DNA of 64,000 bases from Oscarella lobularis (lineage: Eukaryota; Porifera; Homoscleromorpha; Homosclerophorida; Oscarellidae), in the NCBI RefSeq assembly GCF_947507565.1, contig NC_089183.1:620001-684000 (forward strand). Reading direction: 5' to 3'. A model generated the notes under the pieces. It ran no database searches. It had not been told where the DNA came from and saw only the letters and a program-made list of their open reading frames with translations. Each line of letters begins with the position of its first letter. The stretch's first letter is position 1. Made by a program: the position numbers and the translations under genes. Shown here piece by piece: positions 10,766 to 20,892 of the stretch.

Positions 10766-10961
10766 ACATTTTAGTAGTTTTTCGGCCGGACTTCCTGCTC
10801 TTGGCGATGAGTAAGTAATTGATTGAAGACACCTATTGTTTATGCACAAAACGTCTATTACAAAAGCACTCCACTTTCTGGGGGTACACTTGCATAGTAG
10901 CGTGCTTGGACGGGATCCACCCACGATGAAGTCCGTGCTCATGGTCGCCGAGAAGCCGTCC
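10766..10961 (+). pseudogene. Duplicated TOP3B 5' flank and first 12 codons
   Basis: Positions 10766-10961 match the real TOP3B 5' flank and start (about 11282-11506), including the run TTTTAGTAGTTTTTCGGCCG, the GGGATCCACCCAC before the ATG, and codons 1-12 ([12 protein letters not shown]). After codon 12 the match stops and becomes the 5' flank of peptide gene 2 (GACGCTCTGGAGTTGG). It is therefore the junction of a tandem duplication and not a working topoisomerase. The promoter part could still be active. Confidence 0.85.
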
Positions 10962-11016
10962 GTGACGCTCTGGAGTTGGTTAGCGCACGTTATCTGTGAA
11001 ATCCGTGCAGAAAACT

Positions 11017-11278
11017 ATGCGGGTCGTTCTTTTGTTCTTGCTGCTTGTTTGCGCTCAATTGCACGTCGCATCGGGAGGCGAAGATGTGCGCACATTAGTC
11101 AGTTCAAAGGTGCATACTCTTACCGAAGTTTTAGACAGCGCCGGGGCAACGAACTCGTCCCGGAGAAGTTAAAGAACGGCCTCCGGAAAAACCGACAAAA
11201 CCTCCCTGTGAAGGAAATCGACGTCCTGCAGTGGCATCGCTTTACCAGGCTGGAAATCAAAATCGCGTGTTCGGCTAG
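11017..11278 (+). CDS. Secreted peptide precursor 2, candidate amidated neuropeptide
   Basis: Two exons, 11017-11085 and 11135-11278 (stop TAG), with a 49-nt GT-AG intron; 70 codons. Signal peptide MRVVLLFLLLVCAQLHVASG, then a Pro/Lys/Glu-rich spacer with one Cys, then the dibasic RR and PAVASLYQAGNQNRVFG before the stop. Cleavage at RR and use of the terminal Gly would give a 16-residue peptide ending NRVF-amide. It is a diverged tandem paralog of the gene at 10068. Its upstream DNA is a captured copy of the TOP3B promoter, so its expression may have changed. Unspliced, the frame ends soon after the signal peptide, so the intron call matters; the acceptor TTTTAG is good. Confidence 0.75.
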
Positions 11279-11470
11279 ACATACATTTTAGTAGTTTTTC
11301 GGCCGGACTTCCTGCAGGCTGCTCTTAGCGATAAGTAAGTAATTGATTGACGACGATCTATTAGTACAAAGCACTCCCCGTCTTTCTGAAATGCTTTCTG
11401 GGGTAGAAAACACCCTGGAGATCGAAAAACACTTGTAGCCTAGTAGCGTGCTTGACGGGATCCACCCACA

Positions 11471-14400
11471 ATGAAGTCCGTCCTCATGGTCGCCGAGAAG
11501 CCGTCCCTGGCCACTTCGATCGCGAAAATTCTCTCGCACGGCAACTTCAAGTCGCGAAAGAGCGCGTGTCCCGCCTGCCAGGTGCACGAGTACGCCGGTC
11601 GCTTCAATCGAAGCGAAGCATTCTTCAAAATGACGTCAGTGTGCGGACACGTCTTCTCGCTCGACTTCCAGTCGCGCTACAACAACTGGGACGCCGTCGA
11701 TCCAGTAGAAAACGCTGCAAAATGAAAACGCATTTCCATATCTAGTCTTCAGATCGAGCTATTCGACGCCGAAACGGAGAAAAAGGAGGCGAATCCGAAG
11801 CTTCACATGGTGAAGTTTTTGCAGCAAGAGGTGCGCGCCATCGGTCTGCTTTATTTGAATTCACGGAGGGGGATTATTTTAGGCTCGCGGTGTCGATTAT
11901 CTCGTCTTGTGGCTCGACTGTGACAAGGAAGGAGAGAACATATGCTATGAGGTAGCCCAATGAATCTATATAGAGATAGATCTCAGCCAATCCATTTCAA
12001 GTCCCGAAACCCTTATAATTGGCTCTCTTAGGTTATTGATTCTGTGGGATCTTTCATGAAGCACACTTCTGGTTCTCAAGTAAAGGATTGAGATCCTTTT
12101 GTATTTTATAATCTCCTTTCTACTTTTTAGAATGTTTTCAGAGCTAAGTTCTCTGCTATAACTGACAAGGACATTCGCCAAGCGATGGAAACTCTCGGCA
12201 CACCCAATTTCAATGAGGCCCGTTCCGTCGACGCGAGACAGGAGTTGGATCTTCGTATAGGCTGCGCTTTTACGCGTTTCCAAACGCGATATTTTCAAGT
12301 AATCCTAAACCTTATAAGATTCATTTATATATAAGGATTGATTGCTGTAGGGAAAATACGGCGATTTGGACAGTTCCATCATTTCGTATGGCCCTTGCCA
12401 GACGCCCACGCTCGGTTTCTGCGTCGAACGTCACGATCAGATACAGTCATTTAAGCCGGAGTCGTACTGGCTTGTAGCAGTGAAAGTAAGATTCAGCCTT
12501 AGTTCCAACATCTGGGGGTGGAGGTTTTTTTATTGATCTTTGTTTGAAGGTTTCAGTCGGTTCCTTTGGCTCTCAAACGGTCTCTCTCGAGTGGGACAGA
12601 GTGCGACTATTCGATCGCGAAGCGGTCCAAATGTTCGTGTCTCGAGTGAAGGAATCGAAAACGGCGAAGTAGATCTCAACGTCTTTATGCAAGACCGGAC
12701 TAAGCTTTTGTGTTATAGAGTGTTGAGTGTGCAGCAGAAGGAGAAAACCAAAGCCCGTCCCATTGCTCTTAACACCGTCGAAATGCTTCGTACGGCGTCC
12801 TCCGGTCTCGGCATTGGGCCTCAGCATACGATGATGCTCGCCGAGAGACTTTACGTTCAGGCAATTCGACACCTTTGCTCGCTATTTCCTATAGAGAACG
12901 TTTGCGCACTTCTCAGGGATACATCAGCTATCCGCGAACAGAAACGACTCACTATCCAGAAAATTTTGACTTGAAGTAAGAGCTTGATTTTGAGCAGAAA
13001 CATAATAATGTCCTTGTTCTTTTGTTAATAAAGGGGAGCATTGAGGCAATTATCAGGACAGTCTTCGTGGGCGCCAACAGTCAAGGATCTCCTAAGCGGC
13101 AACATGCAAACTCCAAAGTAAAGACTCGTCGTAGTGACAGTTTCACACTGACTCATTTGCATTATTAGAAAGGGCCACGACGCTGGCGATCACCCGCCTA
13201 TCACTCCCTTACGCGCAGCCACTGAAACTGAACTAGGAGGCGACGCCTGGCGTCTCTATCGTTACATAGTGGACCATTTTATAGCCACGGTACATCGAAC
13301 AGATAATATAGTATTGAGGATCGTAGAGGGCTTCCTTCCCTCCCTTTAGCTTTCTCGCGACTGTCGTTACGTCATGACGACGGCGACGGTGGACGTCAAC
13401 GGGGAACTGTTCTCGTGCTCGGGAAAATCGGTGACCGAGCCCGGCTACACGGCCGTCATGACGTGGCAGGCGATTCCGAGCGACGAGCGAATGCCGGACG
13501 TCAAAAAAGGCGACACGCTGAACGTCGCCGACGTCAAGTTGGTCGAAAGACAGACGAGTCCACCGGACTATCTAACGGAAAGCGAACTCATAACCCTGAT
13601 GGAAAAGCATGGCATTGGAACAGTCAGTGAAGAAAGCGTCTGCTTTTTTTTATTGGGACTATACTTCTTTATAGGATGCCAGCATTCCTGTTCACATCAA
13701 TAATATATGTGAGAGGAACTACGTTAGTATTGCGTCGGGTAGAAGACTTATTCCAACTACGCTGGGAATCGTACTAGTTCACGGATATCAGAAAGTAATG
13801 ATATTGAATTTTTCACACACGCATCTATTTTTTTTCTATAGATCGATCCCGATCTAGTTTTGCCTACGATGCGATCTGCCGTCGAAGAGCAGCTGAATCT
13901 CATTTGTCACGGAAAGGCGAGTCCTTGTCTATAGCGTTCCCTTGTGATGCCTGTTTCAATTTGGGTTCTCCTTTAGGCTGACTTTGATTCGGTTCTTCGT
14001 CACACTTTGGATATTTTTACAAGAAAATTTCGCTACTTCGTCGAATACGTCACGAGTCTAGACGAGTTGTTTGAGGTCTCGTTCACGAAACTGTCCGAAA
14101 CGGGAAAACCACTTTCGAAGTACGAAAGCCGTTTATTTCCATGCACACTAATCATTATTTTCCCCGCAGATGTGGCATCTGTCGTCACTACATGAAGTTG
14201 GTGACGGCAAAGCCGACGCGACTTCACTGCAAGACGTGCGACAAAACCTATCGTTTACCTCAGAACGGTGCTATTAAATTATACAAGGTATGAGTGCAGT
14301 GAGGACTTAGTTAGAAGGAGTGCACTGAATTCTTACGATACAGGAGCTCAAGTGTCCTCTTGACGAATTCGAACTTGTCTTGTGGACTACAGGAACGAGA

Positions 14401-15076
14401 GGAAAGGTGAGCATAGCAGGGAGCTTCTGTTATCTGCTGAAGGGGGCTCCCTTAGTTCAAAATTTGCCTTGCACTGTCCCTTGTATCTAGACTGCTCCAG
14501 TATGTCCAAACTGCTACAACTATCCGCCCTTTCCCGCAATGTCCAAAGACTCGACGTGCTCCATGTGCACTCATCCAACTTGCAAGCACAGCATGACGGC
14601 ACATAAGGTCGGTGCTTGCTGGGAGTGCCCCTCTGGCGATCTCGTTCTCGATCCAACGTCCGGACCCAAATGGAAAATCGCCTGCAACAAGTAAGAAAGG
14701 GATTGGCGAATTTACCATAAACTATGTATTTTTAATTCAGATGCAACGTATTGATTCATTTGTGCGAGAACGCTTTTCGCGTGTCAAAGTCATCCACTCC
14801 TTGCGACGAGTGCAGTAGCTTTTACCTCGTGGACGTGGACTTCAATAAGGTAAGAAAGTAAGTTGGGCCTGCCATTCCTTGTCCTAGTCGTTTTGACGTA
14901 AGACCAACACGCCTCTATCCGGTGGCGAGACTCGTTATCAAGGATGCATCTTCTGCGATCCGGTTCTTAATCCGCTCGTTCAGCTGCATCACGCAGCGCG
15001 ACAGCACCCCATGTATCATAGAGGCCGTGGGCGTGGGCGAAGGCGAGGGCGTGGAAGAGGCCACAGAGGCCCCTGA
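11471..15076 (+). CDS. TOP3B: DNA topoisomerase III beta
   Basis: Twenty exons read in one frame: 11471-11704, 11753-11830, 11883-11951, 12032-12079, 12131-12298, 12351-12485, 12550-12668, 12719-12860, 12917-12975, 13034-13117, 13169-13289, 13350-13622, 13675-13794, 13842-13916, 13977-14119, 14170-14287, 14344-14406, 14491-14690, 14741-14849 and 14903-15076; 843 aa, close to the family length. The TOPRIM start [14 protein letters not shown], the acidic [11 protein letters not shown] and the catalytic-Tyr motif [10 protein letters not shown] are present. Cys-rich zinc motifs follow and the tail is an RG-rich box ([14 protein letters not shown]). TOP3B relaxes DNA and RNA strands and usually acts with TDRD3. 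Two introns (12861-12916 and 13917-13976) use GC donors. The 5' flank and the last exon both have broken copies elsewhere in the window. Confidence 0.95.
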
Positions 15077-15488
15077 GATGTGCCACCAAATAGCTCTCAC
15101 CAGTGTAGAAAAACCGCTTAAATGTTTGTTGAATAAGAGCAGTTGCGTTTATTGGAAGCTACCTTCATAAGACAACTACCTCAGTGCTAATCATTTTGTG
15201 GACTCCTGTAGGTTCTTGCAATATATTGCTATGCGACTAACTCGTCCCAGTACCTTAACCGTAAAAGGTTGCTTACACTTAGGTAAACATGCAGGAGTTT
15301 CAGGAAGACAGCGTAGAATACTGTAGTTGGCAAAAACGCTAGAAGCATTGCACTCCAGAGATCTGACGGAATACCATCTTTCTAATACATAGTAACGAAA
15401 ACAAGAAAAACGAGAGGCCCATGCATAGGCTGCAAGCCAAAGAGGGATAAGAGATAATCGTCATCAAAAGTACCAATCTTTGCTGCAG
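15077..15488. other. Convergent 3' flank of TOP3B and receptor 1
   Basis: No coding signal. Its ends matter: TOP3B exon 20 followed by this spacer and receptor 1 is the parent arrangement of the TOP3B fragment plus receptor 4 block at 20386-22050. Confidence 0.5.
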
Positions 15489-16658
15489 TCAATTTGTGTC
15501 ACTTGGTAGAAGTCTAGTGGGAAGAAGCGATTCGCTGTCATTGGCCACATCTTCTATTGGAATGGGTCTCCCGATTTTGAAGCACAATCTTTGTTTGACT
15601 TTTTTTAGTGTAAGTATAAAGGGTTGTGAAGTTAGGGTGAAGGTAAGAGGATTGCTTAATGCAACAACAGCCAGCGGCAGCATTATTTCTAAATTCTCAA
15701 CCTCAACAACCGTCAACGCCACGGCAACGCCCCAGCCTATTACAGTGATAATTGTTATAGAAACCAGACGAAGACTGATTCCACCAAGACTTGTTGATAG
15801 ACCTGTGAATGAAGAATTTGTTGCGCTGAGACTCAATAGTTTTCTTGCAATTGTTAAGTATATTCCTGCTGTCATCAGTATGAAACAGCCAACAATCAAC
15901 AAAACAACGTTTAGGTATTGTTTAGACTGTAGAAATGAAAGCACCGGAAGACAACGTTGTGGATATATAATAGAAAAAGTCGAATTGTCCGGGATAAGTT
16001 GATTAGTCACTCTGCTTGAATCCTTTACTTCTTGTGTTTCTATCACATAACCAAACCAAATGCCCTTTGTCAGTACTAGATCACATGTGGCACCAGCTAC
16101 AGCCATAAGCCACCCTGAGCATAAAAAAACTGTAACACACCAACGTGAAAGGCGTCTTATACAGCAGAACCTGCCAAAAAATACTGTTGCGTAATAAACA
16201 GCAATTGTGAAGCCAATCATGGCAGAAACAAGTACGCACGTATTTTCCAAAATTTGACAAGTAACGCAGAGCGACTTCATAAGCGGTATGTAGTTCGGTG
16301 AGACCCAGGCAAAACAGAAAAAATGGTCGGACATCAAAACGTAAATAAGAAAATGTGCTCCGAAGAGAAAATCCGCAACAGACAAATTGATGACGAGTAT
16401 TGATGGTATGCTATTCCGTTGCTCTTTTTTCGATAGTAAACGCCATGCTATGACACCTATGTTTCCAGCAACGATTAATACGCTTAGGACCAGCCAAATA
16501 GCCTGAACGACAGATGTATCCGCAAGTGCGTCGTAGAAGCCGTAAAAGTCGATGATGCCTTCCCAGACTAGACCTCGCGTTTTGTTGCACAGCGGAGTAA
16601 GGTTAAAGAAATAGTATTCAGTACTAAGAGTTGGTGCAGGAGTAGACAAAGCTTTCAT
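15489..16658 (-). CDS. Intronless 7TM receptor 1 of the cluster
   Basis: ORF of 389 codons with seven hydrophobic segments. Rhodopsin-family landmarks: AGN in TM1, NLSVADF (Asp of TM2), the Cys before TM3 and an ECL2 Cys (PQRCLP), and NP in TM7 (SNPLTFTLTS). At the end of TM3, where DRY is expected, it has FFGRFCC. TM6 has IGWG without the Pro of CWxP. The C-terminal tail carries FKIGRPIPIEDV and SDTN. Extracellular N-glycosylation sites are present (e.g. DNSTF). Closest to receptor 4, with which it shares even the 3' flank. The ligand is unknown. TM6-TM7 spacing looks normal, so I regard it as functional. Confidence 0.85.
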   Translation of the reverse strand: MKALSTPAPTLSTEYYFFNLTPLCNKTRGLVWEGIIDFYGFYDALADTSVVQAIWLVLSVLIVAGNIGVIAWRLLSKKEQRNSIPSILVINLSVADFLFGAHFLIYVLMSDHFFCFAWVSPNYIPLMKSLCVTCQILENTCVLVSAMIGFTIAVYYATVFFGRFCCIRRLSRWCVTVFLCSGWLMAVAGATCDLVLTKGIWFGYVIETQEVKDSSRVTNQLIPDNSTFSIIYPQRCLPVLSFLQSKQYLNVVLLIVGCFILMTAGIYLTIARKLLSLSATNSSFTGLSTSLGGISLRLVSITIITVIGWGVAVALTVVEVENLEIMLPLAVVALSNPLTFTLTSQPFILTLKKVKQRLCFKIGRPIPIEDVANDSESLLPTRLLPSDTN

Positions 16659-16949
16659 TTATCTGGCGTTCGCCGCAGAGCTACCGTTGTAATCAACCCG
16701 TCACGTGGTACAAACGTTTAGCATTTCTGACGTCGCTTTGTCAAAAACGAACAGAATTAAGTCCCTCTCAGAAGGCTTGTAGTTATCGCGCAGTCCGTTC
16801 ATGTGTATTATATAACACACTATTATTAATTTAGCATGCATGAGTGCGCTATACCTAAACTAAACCGTAAATAGGTAGAGTAGAAACTAGACTAACTCAA
16901 GCAGCCATGCACACAAGTTCTATATCGTTCAGACATTTGCCTTTAGAAA

Positions 16950-18173
16950 TTACTCTAGGCTGTCGCTTGGCGGAGCTTGCGTAGGGATGAGAGAATCACT
17001 GTCGATACTCACATCTTCTATTGGAATAGGCCTCCCAAGCTTGAAAAAGACGATTCGTTTGCATTGTCTCATGGCCTTCAGAAACGGCGTCGACGTTAAA
17101 GTAAAGGTAAGTGGGTTGCAGAGTGCAATCAGAGCGAACGGTAAAACTCGCACTAACCATGAATAAGATGAAAAGGCTAGACCGATGAACGCACCCCAGC
17201 ACAGGAAACTGATAACCGCTATAGCTATGAGACGAAAGCCAAGCCCGCCAAATCGTATTGTCAAAGTGGTAGATGCTCGTAGTCGTACCATTTTCACGAC
17301 CATTGCCAGGTAAATTCCAGCCGCTAGTAGCACCAGTATGCACATGATTCCAAATACGGCTCCTTCTGTTTCTGACTCCACGTCTATGGAATTACCTGGC
17401 AGAAGTATCAAGAGAGCATTGCTAATTGGAATGCAGCTTTGCAGAAATATGACTGATAAGGTCGAATTGTTTGGGATAAGTTGATCATTGGCATTGCTTG
17501 CGAGATAAACGTCCTGCGTTTTTACGGTGTACAACTTCGTGTAGAAGTCGGCGGATATCTCTTTGGCTGCAACGGCCGCTGCAGCCGCAATAATCCACTC
17601 TGTGCAGAGAACGAATATGAAACATGTTCGAGAAAACCGTCCTCCGCAGCAACATCGTCCAAACACGGCCGTTGCGTAGTAGAAAGCGATAGTGGCTGTA
17701 AGCATGCTAGAAACGAGAATGCTTCCAGTTTCGGTTAGTCCAGAAATGTAGCAGAGTGATGTCATGAGCGTCGTGTAGTTCGGTGAGAGCCAAGCGAAGC
17801 AGAGCCAATCGGTGTAGAGTAGGAGAAAGATGAGTGATTGCACGCCGAGGAGCAGGTCTGCGGCAGCTAGATTGATGACGAGCATTGACGGAATGCTGTT
17901 TCGTTGGTCGCGATTTCTCGAACAACGCCATACTATGACGACGAGATTGCCAGCGATGATGACTGAGTAAAGAATGAGCCAAAGTATGTACACTTCGTTT
18001 ACGTGTCTGTCGGTGGCGTTTCTGTCCAAATCCCATACGATGCCCTGCGATGTATTGCACGTGAGGTACGCGTATCCCGGGATGATGTTGACGCTTTCAA
18101 AGCCAGCAGTTGCTGCAGGCAGAGATGTCGGGTCTTTTTCCATTTCGTCTATCCGTAGTAGTGATTTGGTCAA
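16950..18173 (-). CDS. Intronless 7TM receptor 2
   Basis: 407 codons, the same plan as receptor 1: AGN (TM1), NLAAADL (TM2), TM3 ending in VFGRCCC instead of DRY, TM6 with FLCWGAF (Cys-Trp kept, Pro lost), TM7 CNPLTFTLTS, tail FKLGRPIPIEDV. ECL2 has LQSCIP. It is the likely source of the broken relic at 22205-22340. Its upstream sequence (18190-18345) matches the segment at 23780-23940. Confidence 0.85.
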   Translation of the reverse strand: MTKSLLRIDEMEKDPTSLPAATAGFESVNIIPGYAYLTCNTSQGIVWDLDRNATDRHVNEVYILWLILYSVIIAGNLVVIVWRCSRNRDQRNSIPSMLVINLAAADLLLGVQSLIFLLLYTDWLCFAWLSPNYTTLMTSLCYISGLTETGSILVSSMLTATIAFYYATAVFGRCCCGGRFSRTCFIFVLCTEWIIAAAAAVAAKEISADFYTKLYTVKTQDVYLASNANDQLIPNNSTLSVIFLQSCIPISNALLILLPGNSIDVESETEGAVFGIMCILVLLAAGIYLAMVVKMVRLRASTTLTIRFGGLGFRLIAIAVISFLCWGAFIGLAFSSYSWLVRVLPFALIALCNPLTFTLTSTPFLKAMRQCKRIVFFKLGRPIPIEDVSIDSDSLIPTQAPPSDSLE

Positions 18174-18348
18174 CTTCTGCTGGGGAAACGATATCTCTCC
18201 CTATTGAAACTGGATAGTGCAGCGACCCAATCATAGACCGACGTTGTAATGTAATCATTTAAATGACACCAGCCCACGCAACAAACAACTGGGATAACCC
18301 TAAATGTGCGCAATAGGTACTGGAGTACTGTATAGATGTGAACGTTTA

Positions 18349-18452
18349 CCAACAAGTTTGTGCAATTATCTGCTGAGCTCTTTCACCACGTACTGATTTT
18401 TTGAGGCGATGTTTTCGTTTTCAAATGCACTGAAGTCGGCCTCGTCGTCGCA
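18349..18452 (-). pseudogene. Fragment of the 3' end of the iduronate-2-sulfatase gene
   Basis: This short block closely matches 23941-24050 (sulfatase C-terminal codons), for example the shared run CTCTTTCACCACGT and TTTTTTGAGGCGAT. It is joined to the same flanking DNA as the intact gene (shared GGGATAACCCTAAA and GGAGTACTGTA at about 18293-18332 and 23896-23937). The stop codon region is changed and nothing upstream remains. It is a relic of segmental duplication. Confidence 0.8.
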
Positions 18453-18624
18453 AGTGTAGTCTTTGCTGTCACGGCATGCAGATGGTCCTGTGCATAATTA
18501 CTTACGTATTCTGCTGGACAAGCAACGTCTTAGATGTTGAAACAAATTAATGAAAAGATTCTATGTTCCCTATTAATTAATTAACCCATAAGCCCACAAG
18601 GAATACAAAAAGTTTTTGCCGCAG

Positions 18625-19923
18625 TCAGTTAGTGTCACTTGGTAAAGCTTTAGTAGAAATGAGGGATTCGCTGTCATTGATCACGTCTTCAATGGGAATG
18701 GTTCTTCCAATCTTGTAGCATGCCATTTGTTTGAACTTTGTCACTGCCTTCAGAAAAGGTTTTGAAGTGAGAGTGAACGTAAGAGGGTTGCTCAGCGCAA
18801 CAAAAGCACACGGCAGCGTTAGCCCAAAGCGTAAAGAGAACGTAAAAAAGAGAGCAGCAGCAGTAATCCAACCCAAAAGAGTGATCAATGCTATAGCAAC
18901 AAGGCGGAAACCAAGTCCACCCACACTTGTCGATAGGTTTGGTATGGCGTTTGACGCTCTGAGTCGCAATAGCTTTATCACAATTGCAATGTATGTACCT
19001 CCTGTTATTAGTACAAGAACGCACATGATTGCAAAAACGATTGGTATTGGTAATAAATGAACGTCCATGCCAGAAGAGCCAATTTTACTAAATAGAAAAC
19101 TATAGGAAAGCAGTGGAAGACAATCCATTGGGGAGATAAGAGCAAAGGTTGAATTGTCTGGAATTAGTCGATTGGTCACGTTGTTTGCATCTTTTATTTC
19201 TTGCGTTTTCACAGTGTATGCGAGCCCAAAATGATTGGATGTCAATATGACATTGCAGGTTGCAACTATGACAGCAATAATCCACTCTGCAGAAAGAAAC
19301 GCTGTTAGACAGCGACGCGAAAAGGGTCTTATACAGAAGAATCGGCCAAAAACTACAGCTGCATAATAAAAAGCAATCGTGGCGCCAAGCATGGCAGAAG
19401 CACATATGCACGTAGTTTCCAAAAAGGCACAAATAACACACAGTGACATCATGAGTGGTATGTCATTGGGTGATACCCAAGCAGAGCAGAGAAATTTTCC
19501 AGACATCAAGACATACACACAAAGTTGAATTCCGAGAAAAAAGTCCGCAAAAGCGAGATTTATGACAAGTATTGATGGTATGCTATTCCGTTGCTCCTTT
19601 TTCGATAAACAGCGCCACTGTATGACAGCCATATTGCCGGCAACGATTAGTAAGCTAAGAGCCAGCCAAATGGCACTGCCATCCTGCAAGGCGGATGCAT
19701 CCACAGGATCACCGTAGTTATCCTTCCAGACTAGACCCCGGCGACCTCGCGTCTCGTTACATAGCGGAGAAACGTTAAAGAAATCATAGTTGTATCGTTC
19801 AGGAACAACAGTTGGTGCAGCAATAGACGAATTTTCCATAAGCTTTCTTTGGGTACCTAATAGCCGGGCTCCAAAGAAATCGTAGTCACATGACAAAAAC
19901 TTGAGTCTTTTCGGACGTCGCAA
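18625..19923 (-). CDS. Intronless 7TM receptor 3
   Basis: 432 codons from the first ATG. The start may be further in: the paralog-like N-terminus with SIAAPTVVPERYNYDFF begins about 30 residues later, and an ATG at about 19836 (MENSSIA) would give a length like its neighbours. Landmarks: AGN (TM1), NLAFADFFLG (TM2), VVFGRFFC at the end of TM3, LLGWITAAAL (TM6), SNPLTFTLTSKPF (TM7), tail YKIGRTIPIEDV with SDTN. Closest by eye to receptors 1, 4 and 10. Confidence 0.83.
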   Translation of the reverse strand: MRRPKRLKFLSCDYDFFGARLLGTQRKLMENSSIAAPTVVPERYNYDFFNVSPLCNETRGRRGLVWKDNYGDPVDASALQDGSAIWLALSLLIVAGNMAVIQWRCLSKKEQRNSIPSILVINLAFADFFLGIQLCVYVLMSGKFLCSAWVSPNDIPLMMSLCVICAFLETTCICASAMLGATIAFYYAAVVFGRFFCIRPFSRRCLTAFLSAEWIIAVIVATCNVILTSNHFGLAYTVKTQEIKDANNVTNRLIPDNSTFALISPMDCLPLLSYSFLFSKIGSSGMDVHLLPIPIVFAIMCVLVLITGGTYIAIVIKLLRLRASNAIPNLSTSVGGLGFRLVAIALITLLGWITAAALFFTFSLRFGLTLPCAFVALSNPLTFTLTSKPFLKAVTKFKQMACYKIGRTIPIEDVINDSESLISTKALPSDTN

Positions 19924-20275
19924 AAAGCTTAGCTCTTCAAGCGATCACTATTCTTTGTTTAACGTATGATTAATATTCTTTGTGTTTGTTTTCAGAAAAT
20001 TGGGGCCTCTTTCGAGGAAAATCGAAATTCGAAGTCCCTCTTCGCCTAATCGTTTAGATGGGTATTGAACGAGGCTTTTACTTGACTCGTCTCTTACTTA
20101 AAACGAGTAAGGAACCGTAAAAGCGTACGTCTACGTAACATGCAAATGCCGTCGGCCAAGTTCCGTCGAGCTAGCTGTCTGCTTGGTCATGCCCGCGTAG
20201 AAATAAGAGGTTCGTTTTCAGAGACCAGATCTTCTATTCCCATGGGTCTCCCAATTTTGAACCCTTGAACACAGC
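19850..20275. repeat. Duplicated intergenic block ending in a receptor 3'-end fragment
   Basis: Sequence from about 19856 to 20080 matches 25605-25860 with scattered changes (shared words TAGCCGGGCTCCA, TTTTCGGACGTCGC, GAGGAAAATCGAAATT, CCTAATCGTTTAGATGGGTA). The match resumes at about 20205-20262, where the last codons of a receptor 6-like gene (tail IEDL, first residues of the GRP motif) appear on the minus strand and then break off. It is a truncated copy of the receptor 6 downstream region. Confidence 0.75.
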
Positions 20276-20385
20276 ACCTTGTCTCACTCTAGGGAAAATG
20301 ATATCGCTATCCCTCTCCCTATTGAAAGCGTAGCGATCCAATCATAGACAGACTTCGTAATTTCATCATTTAAACGACAGCCCAC

Positions 20386-20570
20386 GCTATCCGGTGGCGA
20401 GACTCGTTATCAAGGATGCATCTTCTGCGATCCGGTTCCTAATCCGCTCGTTCAGCTGCATCACGCAGCGCGACAGCACCCCATGTATCATAGAGACCGT
20501 GGGCGAGGACGTGGGCGAAGGCGAGGGCGTGGAAGAGGCTACAGAGGCCCATGAGATGTGCTACTAATAA
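20386..20570 (+). pseudogene. Copy of the last TOP3B exon
   Basis: Nearly identical to TOP3B exon 20 and its 3' flank (14912-15090): CTATCCGGTGGCGAGACTCG through the RG-repeat codons, with a 6-nt expansion in the RG box and a changed stop region (CCCATGAG instead of CCCTGAG). No upstream TOP3B exons are present. It lies just downstream of receptor 4 in the same relation as TOP3B to receptor 1, so the exon and the receptor were copied together. Confidence 0.9.
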
Positions 20571-20892
20571 ATCAATTTCTGAATGGACTACAGACTAAGT
20601 GGTTGCAACGCTAATACGTAATTTACGTACATTTAGACCCTCACTTATTTGACTTCCCAGTGAGCTGATCGCTGAGTCAAACGAAAATGTTAGGTATTCG
20701 ATTAAGCATACCGCAGCAATGCGAATCAGCGTAGAAGTAACCCCTATACGGTAGGATCTGATACAGCCGTGACAGTGAAACACAGCACGTTCCATACATT
20801 GATTAATGAAAGCAATAACAAAATGATCCATATAAAGAAGCACGCAGCGCAAAATAGATATCTTTTGTCACAAGTACCAGTTTTTGCTGCAG

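Noticed and set aside
10836-11291. 151-codon plus-strand ORF containing [12 protein letters not shown]
   Set aside because: It reads from the TOP3B duplication fragment into the peptide 2 gene in a wrong frame; the duplication junction explains it.
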